From assembly GCA_958295855.1 (NCBI GenBank), contig OY282383.1:2522481-2586480 (forward strand): DNA of 64,000 nucleotides, in the 5' to 3' direction. The notes below the pieces were generated by a model. It was not told where the DNA came from, ran no database searches, and saw nothing but the letters and a program-made list of their open reading frames with translations. This stretch comes from an uncultured Poribacteria bacterium (GTDB lineage: Bacteria; Poribacteria; WGA-4E; WGA-3G). Both the position numbers and the translations under genes were made by a program. This document shows positions 25,393 to 34,276 of this stretch, piece by piece (the first letter of the stretch is position 1; every line of letters begins with the position of its first letter).

Positions 25393-27228
25393 ATGAAACA
25401 GAATCAACCGTTTCAGGCTCGGCATTTTTCCGCGGAGGTGCCGTTGAAACTGGAGTTAATCAAGCAAATCGGGTGGCTGGTGCGCCTGCGGTGGGTGGCT
25501 ATCGCCGGGGTGTTTTTTACCGTGTCTGTCACAAGTTTAGTACTTGACATGATAGCTCAGCCACTCCCGCTGTATCTGATTGCAAGCTTGATGGTACTTT
25601 ACAACTTCCAGCCGCGGATGTATCACAAAAATCCCGAGAAACAGCGGCTGGTATCCATCAAACGCCAAGCCTGTACGCACATTATCCTTGATGTGCTTTC
25701 GTTGAGTGCCCTCATTCACTTGAGCGGGGGGGTTGAAAATCCATTTATCTTCTACTTCATCTTTCACCTGATCATTGCCAGCATTATTCTGTCGAAGCGA
25801 GTCAGTTACGTTTTGGCAACGCTGAGCACGGTGCTGCTGAGTTCGCTCATTTTTTTGGAGTATTATGGGATTATTCCGCATCATCATTTGAATAATTTTC
25901 TGCCTGCAACGCTATGGCAAGATCCGCTCTACATTCTAAGTGTCCTTTTTGTGTTTACAAGCACCCTCTTTTTTTCTGTCTACCTCGCGACGACGATTAC
26001 ACAAACAGCTCGGGAACGGGAGGCAGAAACTCGCGAATTGCAGAAGAGCTTGGAGGGAAAGGTTGTTGAACTTGAAAGTGCCCGAAAAGATGTGCTGTTT
26101 GAACGTAATAAATTGAAATCCATCATTGAATGCATGCAGGAAGGTGTGATTTTTGTGGATTCGACAGAACAAACCACACTCTTTAACAAAGCGGCGCAAC
26201 AACTTCAAAAAGGGCAACCTGGGGAACGCCTGGAGGCGGAGTTCCGGCCAGATCCGCCGCGCCTAAACGGGCAGAATACCGAACCGAAAGACCTCCTGGT
26301 GGCGATTCGCGAGTTCGCTGAGGACGAGGTAGCGATTGCGCGGGAAACGCTTCAGATTCGCGATAAACACTTTGAAAATACTTACGCAGCGGTTCGCGAC
26401 GATGAAGATACCTATTTAGGCACAGTCCTCGTCTCCCGTGATGTCACAGACCGGAAACGAATGGAGCAACAACTCATTTTTTCTGAAAAGATGGCGGCGA
26501 TTGGGGAATTAGCGGCTGGGGTTGCCCACGAAATCAACAATCCGCTTGACGGTTTGTTGAATTGCATCCTTCGGATACAGCGAAACCCCAAAAATGTAGA
26601 ACAAACGCAAGAATATTTAGGGTTGATGGAGGAGGCAATCCGGCGGATTGAATCAACAATTCGGCAACTGCTTAATTTCTCGCGGCCACATGAACTGGCA
26701 CTCACTGCCATTAACCTGAATGAGGTTGTGAATGAAACAGTGGGACTCATCGAATATGGGACGGTGGCGAAAGGCATCCAGATTGAAAAAGATTTTCAAA
26801 CAGAGCTCGCGGCCATCCACGGGGATAAGCATCTATTAGAGCAAGTTATCCTCAATCTAGCGTTGAATGCTATCACGGCAATGCCAGATGGTGGCACACT
26901 ACGATTCCAAACAGGTGAGATAGCAAAAGATGCCTGGCTTGGACAAGCCGGCGTTTACATTAAAGTTATTGATATAGGGGTGGGCATCCCACAACCAATT
27001 CGCGACCGAATTTTCGACCCGTTTTACACAACTCAGACGACAGATAAGGGAACAGGGTTAGGACTCTCAGTATCCGACCGGATTGTCAGACAACACCAAG
27101 GGGTTATTGAAGTAGAAAGCGAAGAGGGACAGGGTTCCACATTTACCGTGAAGTTACCGATTTCCATGAAGGTAGAGGAAAGTGCTGAGCCGAGTCGAAA
27201 GCCCAACGAAATAGGAGGAGAGCAATGA
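25393..27228 (+). CDS. Membrane sensor histidine kinase
   Basis: 611 residues. About six membrane segments in residues 25-200, a coiled linker (205-240), a PAS domain (about 240-350), HisKA with phosphoacceptor His379 in V-A-H-E-I-N-N-P, and HATPase (N box L-N-L-A-L-N-A, G1 D-I-G-V-G-I-P, G2 G-T-G-L-G-L). The arrangement is NtrB/AtoS/ZraS-like. It overlaps the regulator gene by four bases (ATGA), so the two are translationally coupled and form a pair. The signal is unknown. Confidence 0.93.
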   Translation: MKQNQPFQARHFSAEVPLKLELIKQIGWLVRLRWVAIAGVFFTVSVTSLVLDMIAQPLPLYLIASLMVLYNFQPRMYHKNPEKQRLVSIKRQACTHIILDVLSLSALIHLSGGVENPFIFYFIFHLIIASIILSKRVSYVLATLSTVLLSSLIFLEYYGIIPHHHLNNFLPATLWQDPLYILSVLFVFTSTLFFSVYLATTITQTAREREAETRELQKSLEGKVVELESARKDVLFERNKLKSIIECMQEGVIFVDSTEQTTLFNKAAQQLQKGQPGERLEAEFRPDPPRLNGQNTEPKDLLVAIREFAEDEVAIARETLQIRDKHFENTYAAVRDDEDTYLGTVLVSRDVTDRKRMEQQLIFSEKMAAIGELAAGVAHEINNPLDGLLNCILRIQRNPKNVEQTQEYLGLMEEAIRRIESTIRQLLNFSRPHELALTAINLNEVVNETVGLIEYGTVAKGIQIEKDFQTELAAIHGDKHLLEQVILNLALNAITAMPDGGTLRFQTGEIAKDAWLGQAGVYIKVIDIGVGIPQPIRDRIFDPFYTTQTTDKGTGLGLSVSDRIVRQHQGVIEVESEEGQGSTFTVKLPISMKVEESAEPSRKPNEIGGEQ

Positions 27229-28571
27229 AAGTACTCGTTGTGGATGATGAAAAACTAAAACGTATGACGTTACGCGACGATTTACGCGAATCAAACTATG
27301 AGGTTACAGCTGTGGACTCACCGCTGATTGGCCTCCAACTCCTGCAAAATGAGGCTTTTGATGTGCTGGTAACGGACTTACGGATGCCGCGGATGCACGG
27401 CATTGACTTCCTCAAGCGTGTCAAGGAAGAATATCCGCATATCACAGTGATTGTAATGACAGCATACGCAAGTGTTGAAACGGCTGTTGAGGCGATGAAA
27501 TTCGGGGCGTATAACTACATAAAGAAACCGTTTTCAAGTGAGGAGTTAATCCTCATGTTGAATAAGTTAAAAGCGTTAAGAAGTAGGGCCGGTGCAGAGA
27601 ACTCGAGCACCCTGCTTCCGGCATCCGGAAATGCCGAGCAACACTCCGTCTATTACACGCTTATTGGGAAAAGTCAGCAAATCCAAGAAATTTTCAATCT
27701 ACTTCCAACGGTCGCGCAGTCACACAGCAACGTTCTGCTCTACGGTGAGGAGGGAACTGGCAAATCGTTCTTGGCGAAAACTATCCACCTCAGGAGTTCT
27801 CGGAAACATCAACCGTATGTTCGTCTCAATTGTGCAGAAGTACCGTCCGAAGTATTGGAACAAGAACTTTTTGGGAATACCTCTCAGCAGGGAAAGTTGC
27901 AATTAGCGAACCGTGGCACCCTTTTTATTGCCAATGTTGATGCGATGTCACTTGAACTACAGGCGAAACTGTTACATGTGTTATCAGAACGAACGTTTGC
28001 ATCAGCCTCCGAATCGGAATCGCCCGAAGTTGCGCTCCGGATTATTGGTGCCACTCGGGAAAATCTGAAACTAAAAACGCAGCAAGGCACGTTTTTAGCC
28101 GAACTGTACTACCAACTAAACATTATTCCGCTTTTCCTGCCGCCGTTACGGGAACGGAAGACAGACATTCCGATGCTCATCGACCATTTTTTAGGGCTTT
28201 TCTCTCCGCGCCACGTTGTCCGAATGCACCCGGATGCGGTTTCTCAACTTGTCGCATATCCATGGCCGGGGAACGTGAACGAACTGAAAAGTATCGTTGA
28301 GCGACTGGTAACTATGACGAAGGGCCTCGATATAACAGCGGAGGATATTCCGCTTGAGGTGAAACTACCAGCCCCTCCTCAACCTGATGAGACGCTGAGC
28401 CCGACCTCCTTCCATGATATTATCAAATCCACGGAACGGGAGCTGATTGCTTGGGCAATGAAGCAGACAAAGGGCAACAAGACGCAGGCGGCACGCCTGC
28501 TTTCAATGAAACCGTCTACCTTCCGCGATTCACTTGCAAAGCATAAAGAGGACATCGCATGGGAAAAATAG
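27225..28571 (+). CDS. NtrC-family response regulator with degenerate AAA+ domain
   Basis: 448 residues. Receiver: phosphoacceptor Asp51 in V-T-D-L-R-M-P-R, with T-A-Y-A and the Lys in I-K-K-P-F. The central domain keeps a Walker A-like G-E-E-G-T-G-K-S and the R-E-R-K-T-D-I segment, but E-Q-E-L-F-G is followed directly by N-T-S-Q-Q-G-K-L with the GAFTGA loop missing, and Walker B G-T-L-F-L-D-E is replaced by G-T-L-F-I-A-N-V. A Fis-type helix-turn-helix ends the protein (K-T-Q-A-A-R-L-L). It should bind DNA but not open sigma54 promoters; sigma70-type regulation like TyrR or HupR is inferred. Confidence 0.9.
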   Translation: MKVLVVDDEKLKRMTLRDDLRESNYEVTAVDSPLIGLQLLQNEAFDVLVTDLRMPRMHGIDFLKRVKEEYPHITVIVMTAYASVETAVEAMKFGAYNYIKKPFSSEELILMLNKLKALRSRAGAENSSTLLPASGNAEQHSVYYTLIGKSQQIQEIFNLLPTVAQSHSNVLLYGEEGTGKSFLAKTIHLRSSRKHQPYVRLNCAEVPSEVLEQELFGNTSQQGKLQLANRGTLFIANVDAMSLELQAKLLHVLSERTFASASESESPEVALRIIGATRENLKLKTQQGTFLAELYYQLNIIPLFLPPLRERKTDIPMLIDHFLGLFSPRHVVRMHPDAVSQLVAYPWPGNVNELKSIVERLVTMTKGLDITAEDIPLEVKLPAPPQPDETLSPTSFHDIIKSTERELIAWAMKQTKGNKTQAARLLSMKPSTFRDSLAKHKEDIAWEK

Positions 28572-28621
28572 AAAGTAGTTATCAGTTTTTTCGGTTAACT
28601 CGCAACTGACAACTTATACCT

Positions 28622-29209
28622 ATGAACATCATACTGAAACGGGAAAACCTTCGTACCGAAACCCTCCAACGCCGCGAGCAGCTTGCCCCTACAGTCCGTG
28701 CCACGCGAAGCCGACAGATTGTCAACGCCGTTATTGAATGGATACAAGGAAACCAAGATTTTGACTCGGTGATGCTCTACCTTAGCATGAAAAGCGAGGT
28801 TGAAACCGAAGCCTTGCTCGAATACCTCCTCCGCGAGGGCAAGCAGGTTTGCGCACCTATGATAGATACACAACAACGTCAACTTATTCCGCGGCGGATT
28901 CAGAACGTAAAAACGCATCTGGTGCGGCACAGCTACGGTATGTTGGAACCGAATGCGGCATGCCCAATTGTCCCGCATGCGCACCTGCAACTCATTGTTG
29001 TTCCGGGCATCGCTTTCGATGGTAAGGGTTACCGCCTTGGGTACGGTAAGGGCTTCTACGACCGGTTTCTACCGCAGTGTCCACAGGCGGTGGCGATTGG
29101 GTTAGCATATCAGGTACAGCTCGTTGCAGATACCTTCCCGCAACCGTGGGACATGCCTGTCCATCATATTTTTACAGAAAGGGAGGAGGTTTCAATTTTT
29201 CAGCCGTAG
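28622..29209 (+). CDS. 5-formyltetrahydrofolate cyclo-ligase
   Basis: 195 residues, usual length. Converts 5-formyl-THF to 5,10-methenyl-THF with ATP. The signature R-L-G-Y-G-K-G-F-Y-D-R-F is present near residue 140, with V-V-P-G-I-A-F-D before it and an N-terminal K-R-E-N-L-R-T-E-T in place of the usual basic-helix start. It follows the regulator gene by about 50 bases but has no evident functional link to it. Confidence 0.93.
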   Translation: MNIILKRENLRTETLQRREQLAPTVRATRSRQIVNAVIEWIQGNQDFDSVMLYLSMKSEVETEALLEYLLREGKQVCAPMIDTQQRQLIPRRIQNVKTHLVRHSYGMLEPNAACPIVPHAHLQLIVVPGIAFDGKGYRLGYGKGFYDRFLPQCPQAVAIGLAYQVQLVADTFPQPWDMPVHHIFTEREEVSIFQP

Positions 29210-29233
29210 TGCGAGATTCCCGTGCCGAGTCAC

Positions 29234-29668
29234 TCATTCAACGCCAACGAAAGGCTTCAATTTCTCCAACGTTTTTGGGCCAATACCCTTGACGTTCAGG
29301 AGCCCATCCACAGAAGAAAAATTTCCGTGTACTTTACGATAGTCGACAATCCGTTGTGCCATGCGCGCACCGATGTTCGGAAGCGTTTGAAGTTCTTCAG
29401 CAGCGGCAGTGTTGATATTGAGCAGCGCGACGTTGCTTTGTGAACGTGCCTCCGCAGCAGGTTGTACAGGTGTCTTTCTATCTTGTGGAGATTCTGTGTT
29501 CGGCACGGCAATAAGATCTGGCTTTCCGAGGAATAGGGTTGGGTGAAACCGCCGCAATCCCCAAAACCCCGTACCAGCTAAAATCAGTATAACCAGAAAG
29601 CCCACGGCTTTCCAATAGTGGCGTTCAACGTGGGAGTCCCTTGTGGGACGAGAAACATTATTCACCAT
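29234..29668 (-). CDS. comEA: ComEA-like helix-hairpin-helix DNA-binding protein
   Basis: 144 residues from ATG 29668 (GAGGA upstream). One membrane segment near residues 20-42, a Pro/Gln-rich linker, then two helix-hairpin-helix units at the C-terminus: N-I-N-T-A-A-A-E-E-L-Q-T-L-P-N-I-G and V-K-G-I-G-P-K-T-L-E-K-L. ComEA proteins bind incoming DNA at the membrane during competence; whether this organism is competent is unknown. It overlaps the end of the upstream small gene by 11 bases. Confidence 0.88.
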   Translation of the reverse strand: MVNNVSRPTRDSHVERHYWKAVGFLVILILAGTGFWGLRRFHPTLFLGKPDLIAVPNTESPQDRKTPVQPAAEARSQSNVALLNINTAAAEELQTLPNIGARMAQRIVDYRKVHGNFSSVDGLLNVKGIGPKTLEKLKPFVGVE

Positions 29669-29876
29669 CGTTTTCCTCAAGCGTGATTACCTGATTTGCA
29701 GGCACACCTTCAACTGGAGCCAGATTCTCTTGTGATTTGAGATTAACCTGGAATTCCACTTCGTGGGTTTCTTCCCAATAATCGGCGAGACTCTGTGTAT
29801 CCCAAAATTCGCCTATCTCCTCTGGTGTTGCATTCGGAGGAGGCATTGGATCTCGCTTTTTATCTTTGTTTTCCAT
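29658..29876 (-). CDS. CopG-type antitoxin-like small protein
   Basis: 72 residues from ATG 29876. The segment A-T-P-E-E-I-G-E-F-W-D-T-Q-S-L-A-D-Y-W matches the E-F-W-D-x-H-D/S-x-x-D-Y-W pattern of the CopG antitoxin family (PF12441), and E-V-E-F-Q-V follows it. No toxin gene (BrnT- or RelE-like) is adjacent; the overlapping downstream partner is comEA instead. The C-terminus is acidic. Regulator or orphan antitoxin are both possible. Confidence 0.65.
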   Translation of the reverse strand: MENKDKKRDPMPPPNATPEEIGEFWDTQSLADYWEETHEVEFQVNLKSQENLAPVEGVPANQVITLEENDGE

Positions 29877-29910
29877 AAATTCTTCGCTACATTTCGCCCC
29901 GAACGGGGAG

Positions 29911-29970
29911 GTCACGGCACACGGAGTGTGCCTACTACTTTGTCACGGCACACGGAGGGCTCCTACGACT
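29911..29970. repeat. GTCACGGCACACGGAGTGTGCC repeat, one and a half copies
   Basis: gtcacggcacacggagtgtgcctactacttt is followed at once by a second gtcacggcacacgga. The family recurs near 8701, 9598, 54581 and 60361. The stop codon of the type ISP-like gene lies inside this repeat. Confidence 0.75.
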
Positions 29971-32900
29971 TTAACGCAGGCAACCTCTCAATAACCTTCA
30001 CTGTCTCTAAACTGACTGTGATTACCTGGCCAAGCAAACGAAGGATATACTCCCCATCATCATCGCGATTTGGGTCGTTGACGATGCCGCTCCGTTTGTC
30101 TATTTTGACGCGATACTGATCCACTACCCACTCCAACGCGGCACGGTTTCCTAACCGATACGCAAACACCTCCGCAGGGATGCCCGCTAATGTGAGGAAG
30201 TCGTTGTATTTCAACTGCGTTTTGTCTTTGGAGAATTTCATTCGATTCACACGCAAATCAATTGGCATATTCGGGGTTTCAATGACATCAAGTTTATCAT
30301 ATTCGGGTTGCGTCTCATAGTTGACGTGCAAATCTGCGAGCTGCTCGCCTGCCGCCGCAAACGCCAAAAAGTCTTCGGCGAAGGGGATATGCGGTAAATC
30401 GCGCTTGAGATTTTCCTGATACCGCTCGCGATAGTCAGGATGGTGCAAGAGTCCGTAGGTATAGTGGAAGATGTCCCACTTGCTGATAGTGTTATCCTCG
30501 TAATGCGATTGGAACTGTGCCAATGCCCAATCGGTGATATTTTCGCGGCGGTTTGTGCCATCTTCGTCGTAGGTGTAGAAGGGAAAGCATTGATTTCCAT
30601 CTATAGCATTTATCGTCAAATTCGGAATTACATTTGCTAAATAGCACCAAAAATCAGCACGTCCACCTATACTCGGTACACAAATCACCCGATTTTCCTT
30701 TTCTGTCTCAGATGTGGGAAAGATGGAGGGAAGTACATAAGTTCGCTGGTTCATCAACTTGTCAAAATAGAGGCGTGATTTTGTAAACGGCCGATAGAGA
30801 GAAGTTCTCATTTTTTCGGGCGAAAACGCAACAAGTCTGCCCTTTTTCAATTCCGATTTAAGCCGGTCTGTCCACTTAATTTTCGCGTCATCGTACGTCA
30901 CAAAATCCTCAACATTCACATTCGGTTCTGTTTGATGTTCCCACTTTAACACCTCTGAGTTATAGAATTCTATCATGGCTTGCATGTTTTCGGTGAGCGC
31001 GTTTCGGTTGAAGTTGTAAACCCATGCGTCCCGACTCGTTGACACACCGAGGCTATAGGTTTTAAAAAGCGTTCCCTCCACATCCCCCTTGCCCGCCTTT
31101 GCCATTTTGCTTCCTATCGGGATAAAGGTGTCAAAGTCGGCGTGAAGCCCTTCGGTGAGCCACGTATACCGTTTATCGGGTATCAACTCTTGCCACGCTA
31201 CATGGCCAACGTGCCGCTTTTCGTCTAGAAACGCAAACGTCCGTTCTTTATTCAAATCTGCGGCTTCACCGTGATAGAGAATGCGCGCAGGCTGCCCTCG
31301 GTGCCGTTTTGATTTGACGAGGAAGTTGATGCTCACCCCAACCTGAATCCCAAACACGTTGGCATCCCCAGGCTGCCCTTTGCGGATGTTCCCGCCTAAA
31401 TCCAGAATATAGAGCGTGTCAAACTCATCGGCGAGATGGCACCGCATGCCATCAAACATCTGCGCGTCAATAAAACTGTTGTTCGTCACAAACACGACGA
31501 GGCCCTCATCGCCGAGTTTATCTGTTGCCCACCGAATCGCCTTCACATACGGATCATAGAGTTTGTTTTTCGACTGCGCGCTGGAAGCTGCAACGTATGT
31601 CGCGCGTACCCGCGCATCGACCGCCTCGTGCTGCCGATTCTTGTTGTTATCGTTTTCGTTTTTCTGTCCAGCATTGTAAGGCGGATTGCCAATGACAACG
31701 AACATCGGCGTAGTTTTCTGTTCCTCAACCCGCAGCGTGTTTTCGGGCGTGAAATAGGCAAACTCCCCTGTTTGGAGCGGCACATCCATCAGACCGAAGG
31801 TATCAAAAGTATCCACGAAGCAGATATGCGGGAACGGCTCGTAGGTGCCGGTTCTCTCAAAATAGGCGTGTTCAATGTTGAGATTCGCGATGTAGTAAGG
31901 GAGCAGCATCACTTCATTGCAGTGCAGTTCCTCGCGGTATTTCTGCGGCAACCTTCTGCCCTGAATGTCTTGCATCAGGCGGACGATAAAGTTGCCGGTG
32001 CCGACGAACGGATCGATGATATGCACCCCTGTATCTGAGAGCGAACGTCCGAATTCTGTTTTGAGGAGATGCTCAACACTGTTCACCATGAAATTGACTA
32101 TCGGTTGGGGCGTATAGACAATGCCGTGCGTATCGGCAACCTTGACTGAAAAGCCTTGAAAGAACTGCTCATAAACGGTATTCAAAAAAGTCTGTTTCTG
32201 AGTATAGTCGGTGAGGGTCGCGGCGGTTTTCTCAAGCGCAACGTAGAACGGATTCAAAGGGCGCAGAAATTCGGAGCGGTTCAGCGTTCGCTCGGTGAGC
32301 ACGTCAATGACGTTCTCAATCTCGCGTGCGATGATATTTCGGCGGGTAAAGTCACGGTTATCAAAAATCGTTGCGAAAATGCGTTCGGTTAACAGATGCT
32401 GGATGAGCATCTCTTCCACTTGTGCCTTGGCGAGGTTTGCATCGATGGACGCTTTGCATTGCTGATGAAAGTTCTCAAAGGCCGCGCGAAACCTGGCATT
32501 ATCGCGCAGCTCACTCTGGATGAGACTTGCAACGCCACGTCCAAGCACCGGCACCTTCTCTTTGAATTCGTCAACGGCGGCGTACCAATCGGTGATGTTT
32601 TCTTCCTGATACCCAAAGAAGGTGTCCAGCAAATGGATAAGATTTTCCGGTTCTGTCAGGACTACATCAAGGCGGAGGGTACCGTTTTGATAGAGGAGGG
32701 CATGGGTGGGCGATTGAATAATGATATTTTTAAACGGATACCCGGCTTCCGATTTCTTCTGTGCTTCGGTGGGGAGAGCGTCTTGTGTATCTTTCGCTTC
32801 CCAGTGGCCGTGTGGCAAGCCGAACGCATCGACGACTTCGCCATCTAACCGGATGCGTCTGTTCTGTTTTGTGTGGCGTGTCTTTTCACACACGAGAATG

Positions 32901-33052
32901 AGGTGGACCTGTCTGCAATAGTGTTGGAGGAGACTTTGGAAGGCGGTTCGGACGGCACCTTCATGTTCTGCCCCGATTTTTGTGTATGCGTCGAGTTCTG
33001 CGTAGTAGTTTTTGATTGGCTTGTGTGTCGGTTTGATGTTGAGATGTGGCAT
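29963..33052 (-). CDS. Type ISP-like restriction-modification enzyme without helicase
   Basis: 1029 residues from ATG 33052 (GGAG at eight bases). The N-terminus has a PD-(D/E)XK nuclease: D-G-E-V-V-D-A-F followed by W-E-A-K-D (about residue 85). AdoMet site D-P-F-V-G-T-G-N-F is near 344 and N-P-P-Y-N near 454; the region after about 600 is a target-recognition domain like that of LlaGI-type enzymes. Type ISP proteins are usually about 1600 residues with a helicase between nuclease and methylase; no Walker A or DEAH is present here. It is best described as a single-chain nuclease-methyltransferase. It is unlinked in sequence to the island methyltransferase. Confidence 0.85.
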   Translation of the reverse strand: MPHLNIKPTHKPIKNYYAELDAYTKIGAEHEGAVRTAFQSLLQHYCRQVHLILVCEKTRHTKQNRRIRLDGEVVDAFGLPHGHWEAKDTQDALPTEAQKKSEAGYPFKNIIIQSPTHALLYQNGTLRLDVVLTEPENLIHLLDTFFGYQEENITDWYAAVDEFKEKVPVLGRGVASLIQSELRDNARFRAAFENFHQQCKASIDANLAKAQVEEMLIQHLLTERIFATIFDNRDFTRRNIIAREIENVIDVLTERTLNRSEFLRPLNPFYVALEKTAATLTDYTQKQTFLNTVYEQFFQGFSVKVADTHGIVYTPQPIVNFMVNSVEHLLKTEFGRSLSDTGVHIIDPFVGTGNFIVRLMQDIQGRRLPQKYREELHCNEVMLLPYYIANLNIEHAYFERTGTYEPFPHICFVDTFDTFGLMDVPLQTGEFAYFTPENTLRVEEQKTTPMFVVIGNPPYNAGQKNENDNNKNRQHEAVDARVRATYVAASSAQSKNKLYDPYVKAIRWATDKLGDEGLVVFVTNNSFIDAQMFDGMRCHLADEFDTLYILDLGGNIRKGQPGDANVFGIQVGVSINFLVKSKRHRGQPARILYHGEAADLNKERTFAFLDEKRHVGHVAWQELIPDKRYTWLTEGLHADFDTFIPIGSKMAKAGKGDVEGTLFKTYSLGVSTSRDAWVYNFNRNALTENMQAMIEFYNSEVLKWEHQTEPNVNVEDFVTYDDAKIKWTDRLKSELKKGRLVAFSPEKMRTSLYRPFTKSRLYFDKLMNQRTYVLPSIFPTSETEKENRVICVPSIGGRADFWCYLANVIPNLTINAIDGNQCFPFYTYDEDGTNRRENITDWALAQFQSHYEDNTISKWDIFHYTYGLLHHPDYRERYQENLKRDLPHIPFAEDFLAFAAAGEQLADLHVNYETQPEYDKLDVIETPNMPIDLRVNRMKFSKDKTQLKYNDFLTLAGIPAEVFAYRLGNRAALEWVVDQYRVKIDKRSGIVNDPNRDDDGEYILRLLGQVITVSLETVKVIERLPALKS

Positions 33053-33244
33053 AGTGTTTTCTCCGTGTTTTTTCAACTATTGAAATTACTTAACTCCGAT
33101 TATACACGGATTGGGGAAGGATTGCAAGGGAAAAATGTCAGGCAGAAGAGTTGGATTGTTCCAAACCGAAAAATATATTTGATCCAGAACGTGGTGTCTG
33201 TTAGAATAGGCAACGAATTCATGATTGAATTGAGGGGGAATGTT

Positions 33245-34273
33245 ATGCAGGAGATTGTGGTAGATGCAGCACAGTTGCACGATTTCGCTCGGACGCTTTG
33301 TGAAAAGGCGGGGCTTCGCTCGGAAGACGCGGCGCAGGTGGCGAAACTTCAGGTGCAAACCGATTTGCGCGGGGTGCATTCACACGGCACGCGCACCTTG
33401 TCCGGTTACCTAAATGAGGTTTTAGATGGAAAGATGAACCCGCAACCTGAACTTCGCATCGTTTCAGAGGGCCCGAGTTTCGCTGTGGTTGATGGTGATA
33501 ACGGGATGGGCCATCTGGCAAGTGCGTATGCAATGCAGACAGCAATAGAAAAAGCGAAGGCAACAGGTGTCGCGGCTGCCGGTGTGCGAAACGCGGGGCA
33601 TTTTGGTGCAGCGGCAGTTTACGCAATTATGGCAGCCTCAAACAAGATGGTTGGATTTTCAACGACAAACACAGGCACTCCCTCTATGGTTGCCCCCGGT
33701 GGTGCGCAAGCAGTCGTTGCAAACAATGCAATGAGCTACGCGGTGCCTACTGGCGATGGCCATCCGATAGTATTGGATATGGCGTGTGGCGTTTCGGCGT
33801 GGGGGAAGATTAGTACGCTGCGGATGTACGGCAAACCGATTCCTGAAGGTTGGCTTTTGGACGATACCGGGCAGCCCACCAGCGAGCCGAGTCAGGGGCG
33901 TTTTCTGGCACCTGCCGCCGGCCCGAGGGGCTACGGCTTGGCACTCATTATGGGAATTTTGGCAGGGCCCTTGAGCGGTGGTTTGATGTCTTGCAATAAA
34001 ACGGAGGAGCCTTCTGAGCATTTCTTTATGGCGCTAAACATCGCCAGTTTTACAGATTACGACGGCTACGTCGCAGAGATTCAGCGGGGCATCGGCAAGA
34101 TTCACACATCAAAAACAGCAGAAGGCGTGGAGCAAGCCTACCTGCCCGGCGAAATTGAGTGGAATAACTACGATAAGTGGATTGAGAGCGGTATCCCTAT
34201 CCACGTAGCACACCTACGCGGGCTCGCGGACATCGCTGAGAAATTAGGTGTCACTATATTTTGGGAGCGTTAA
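33245..34273 (+). CDS. Malate/L-lactate dehydrogenase family (Ldh2) oxidoreductase
   Basis: 342 residues from ATG 33245 (GAGGGGG at seven bases). Family marks: R-G-V-x-S-H-G around residue 43-48, V-R-N-A-G-H-F-G-A-A, N-T-G-T-P-S-M-V-A-P, and D-M-A-C-G-V-S-A-W-G-K. NAD(P)-dependent oxidation of a 2-hydroxy acid or related sugar acid. Three bases separate it from the transporter gene, so they form an operon and may act on one substrate. The upstream frame extension from 32873 is antisense to the restriction gene and is not coding. Confidence 0.9.
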   Translation: MQEIVVDAAQLHDFARTLCEKAGLRSEDAAQVAKLQVQTDLRGVHSHGTRTLSGYLNEVLDGKMNPQPELRIVSEGPSFAVVDGDNGMGHLASAYAMQTAIEKAKATGVAAAGVRNAGHFGAAAVYAIMAASNKMVGFSTTNTGTPSMVAPGGAQAVVANNAMSYAVPTGDGHPIVLDMACGVSAWGKISTLRMYGKPIPEGWLLDDTGQPTSEPSQGRFLAPAAGPRGYGLALIMGILAGPLSGGLMSCNKTEEPSEHFFMALNIASFTDYDGYVAEIQRGIGKIHTSKTAEGVEQAYLPGEIEWNNYDKWIESGIPIHVAHLRGLADIAEKLGVTIFWER

Positions 34274-34276
34274 AAT

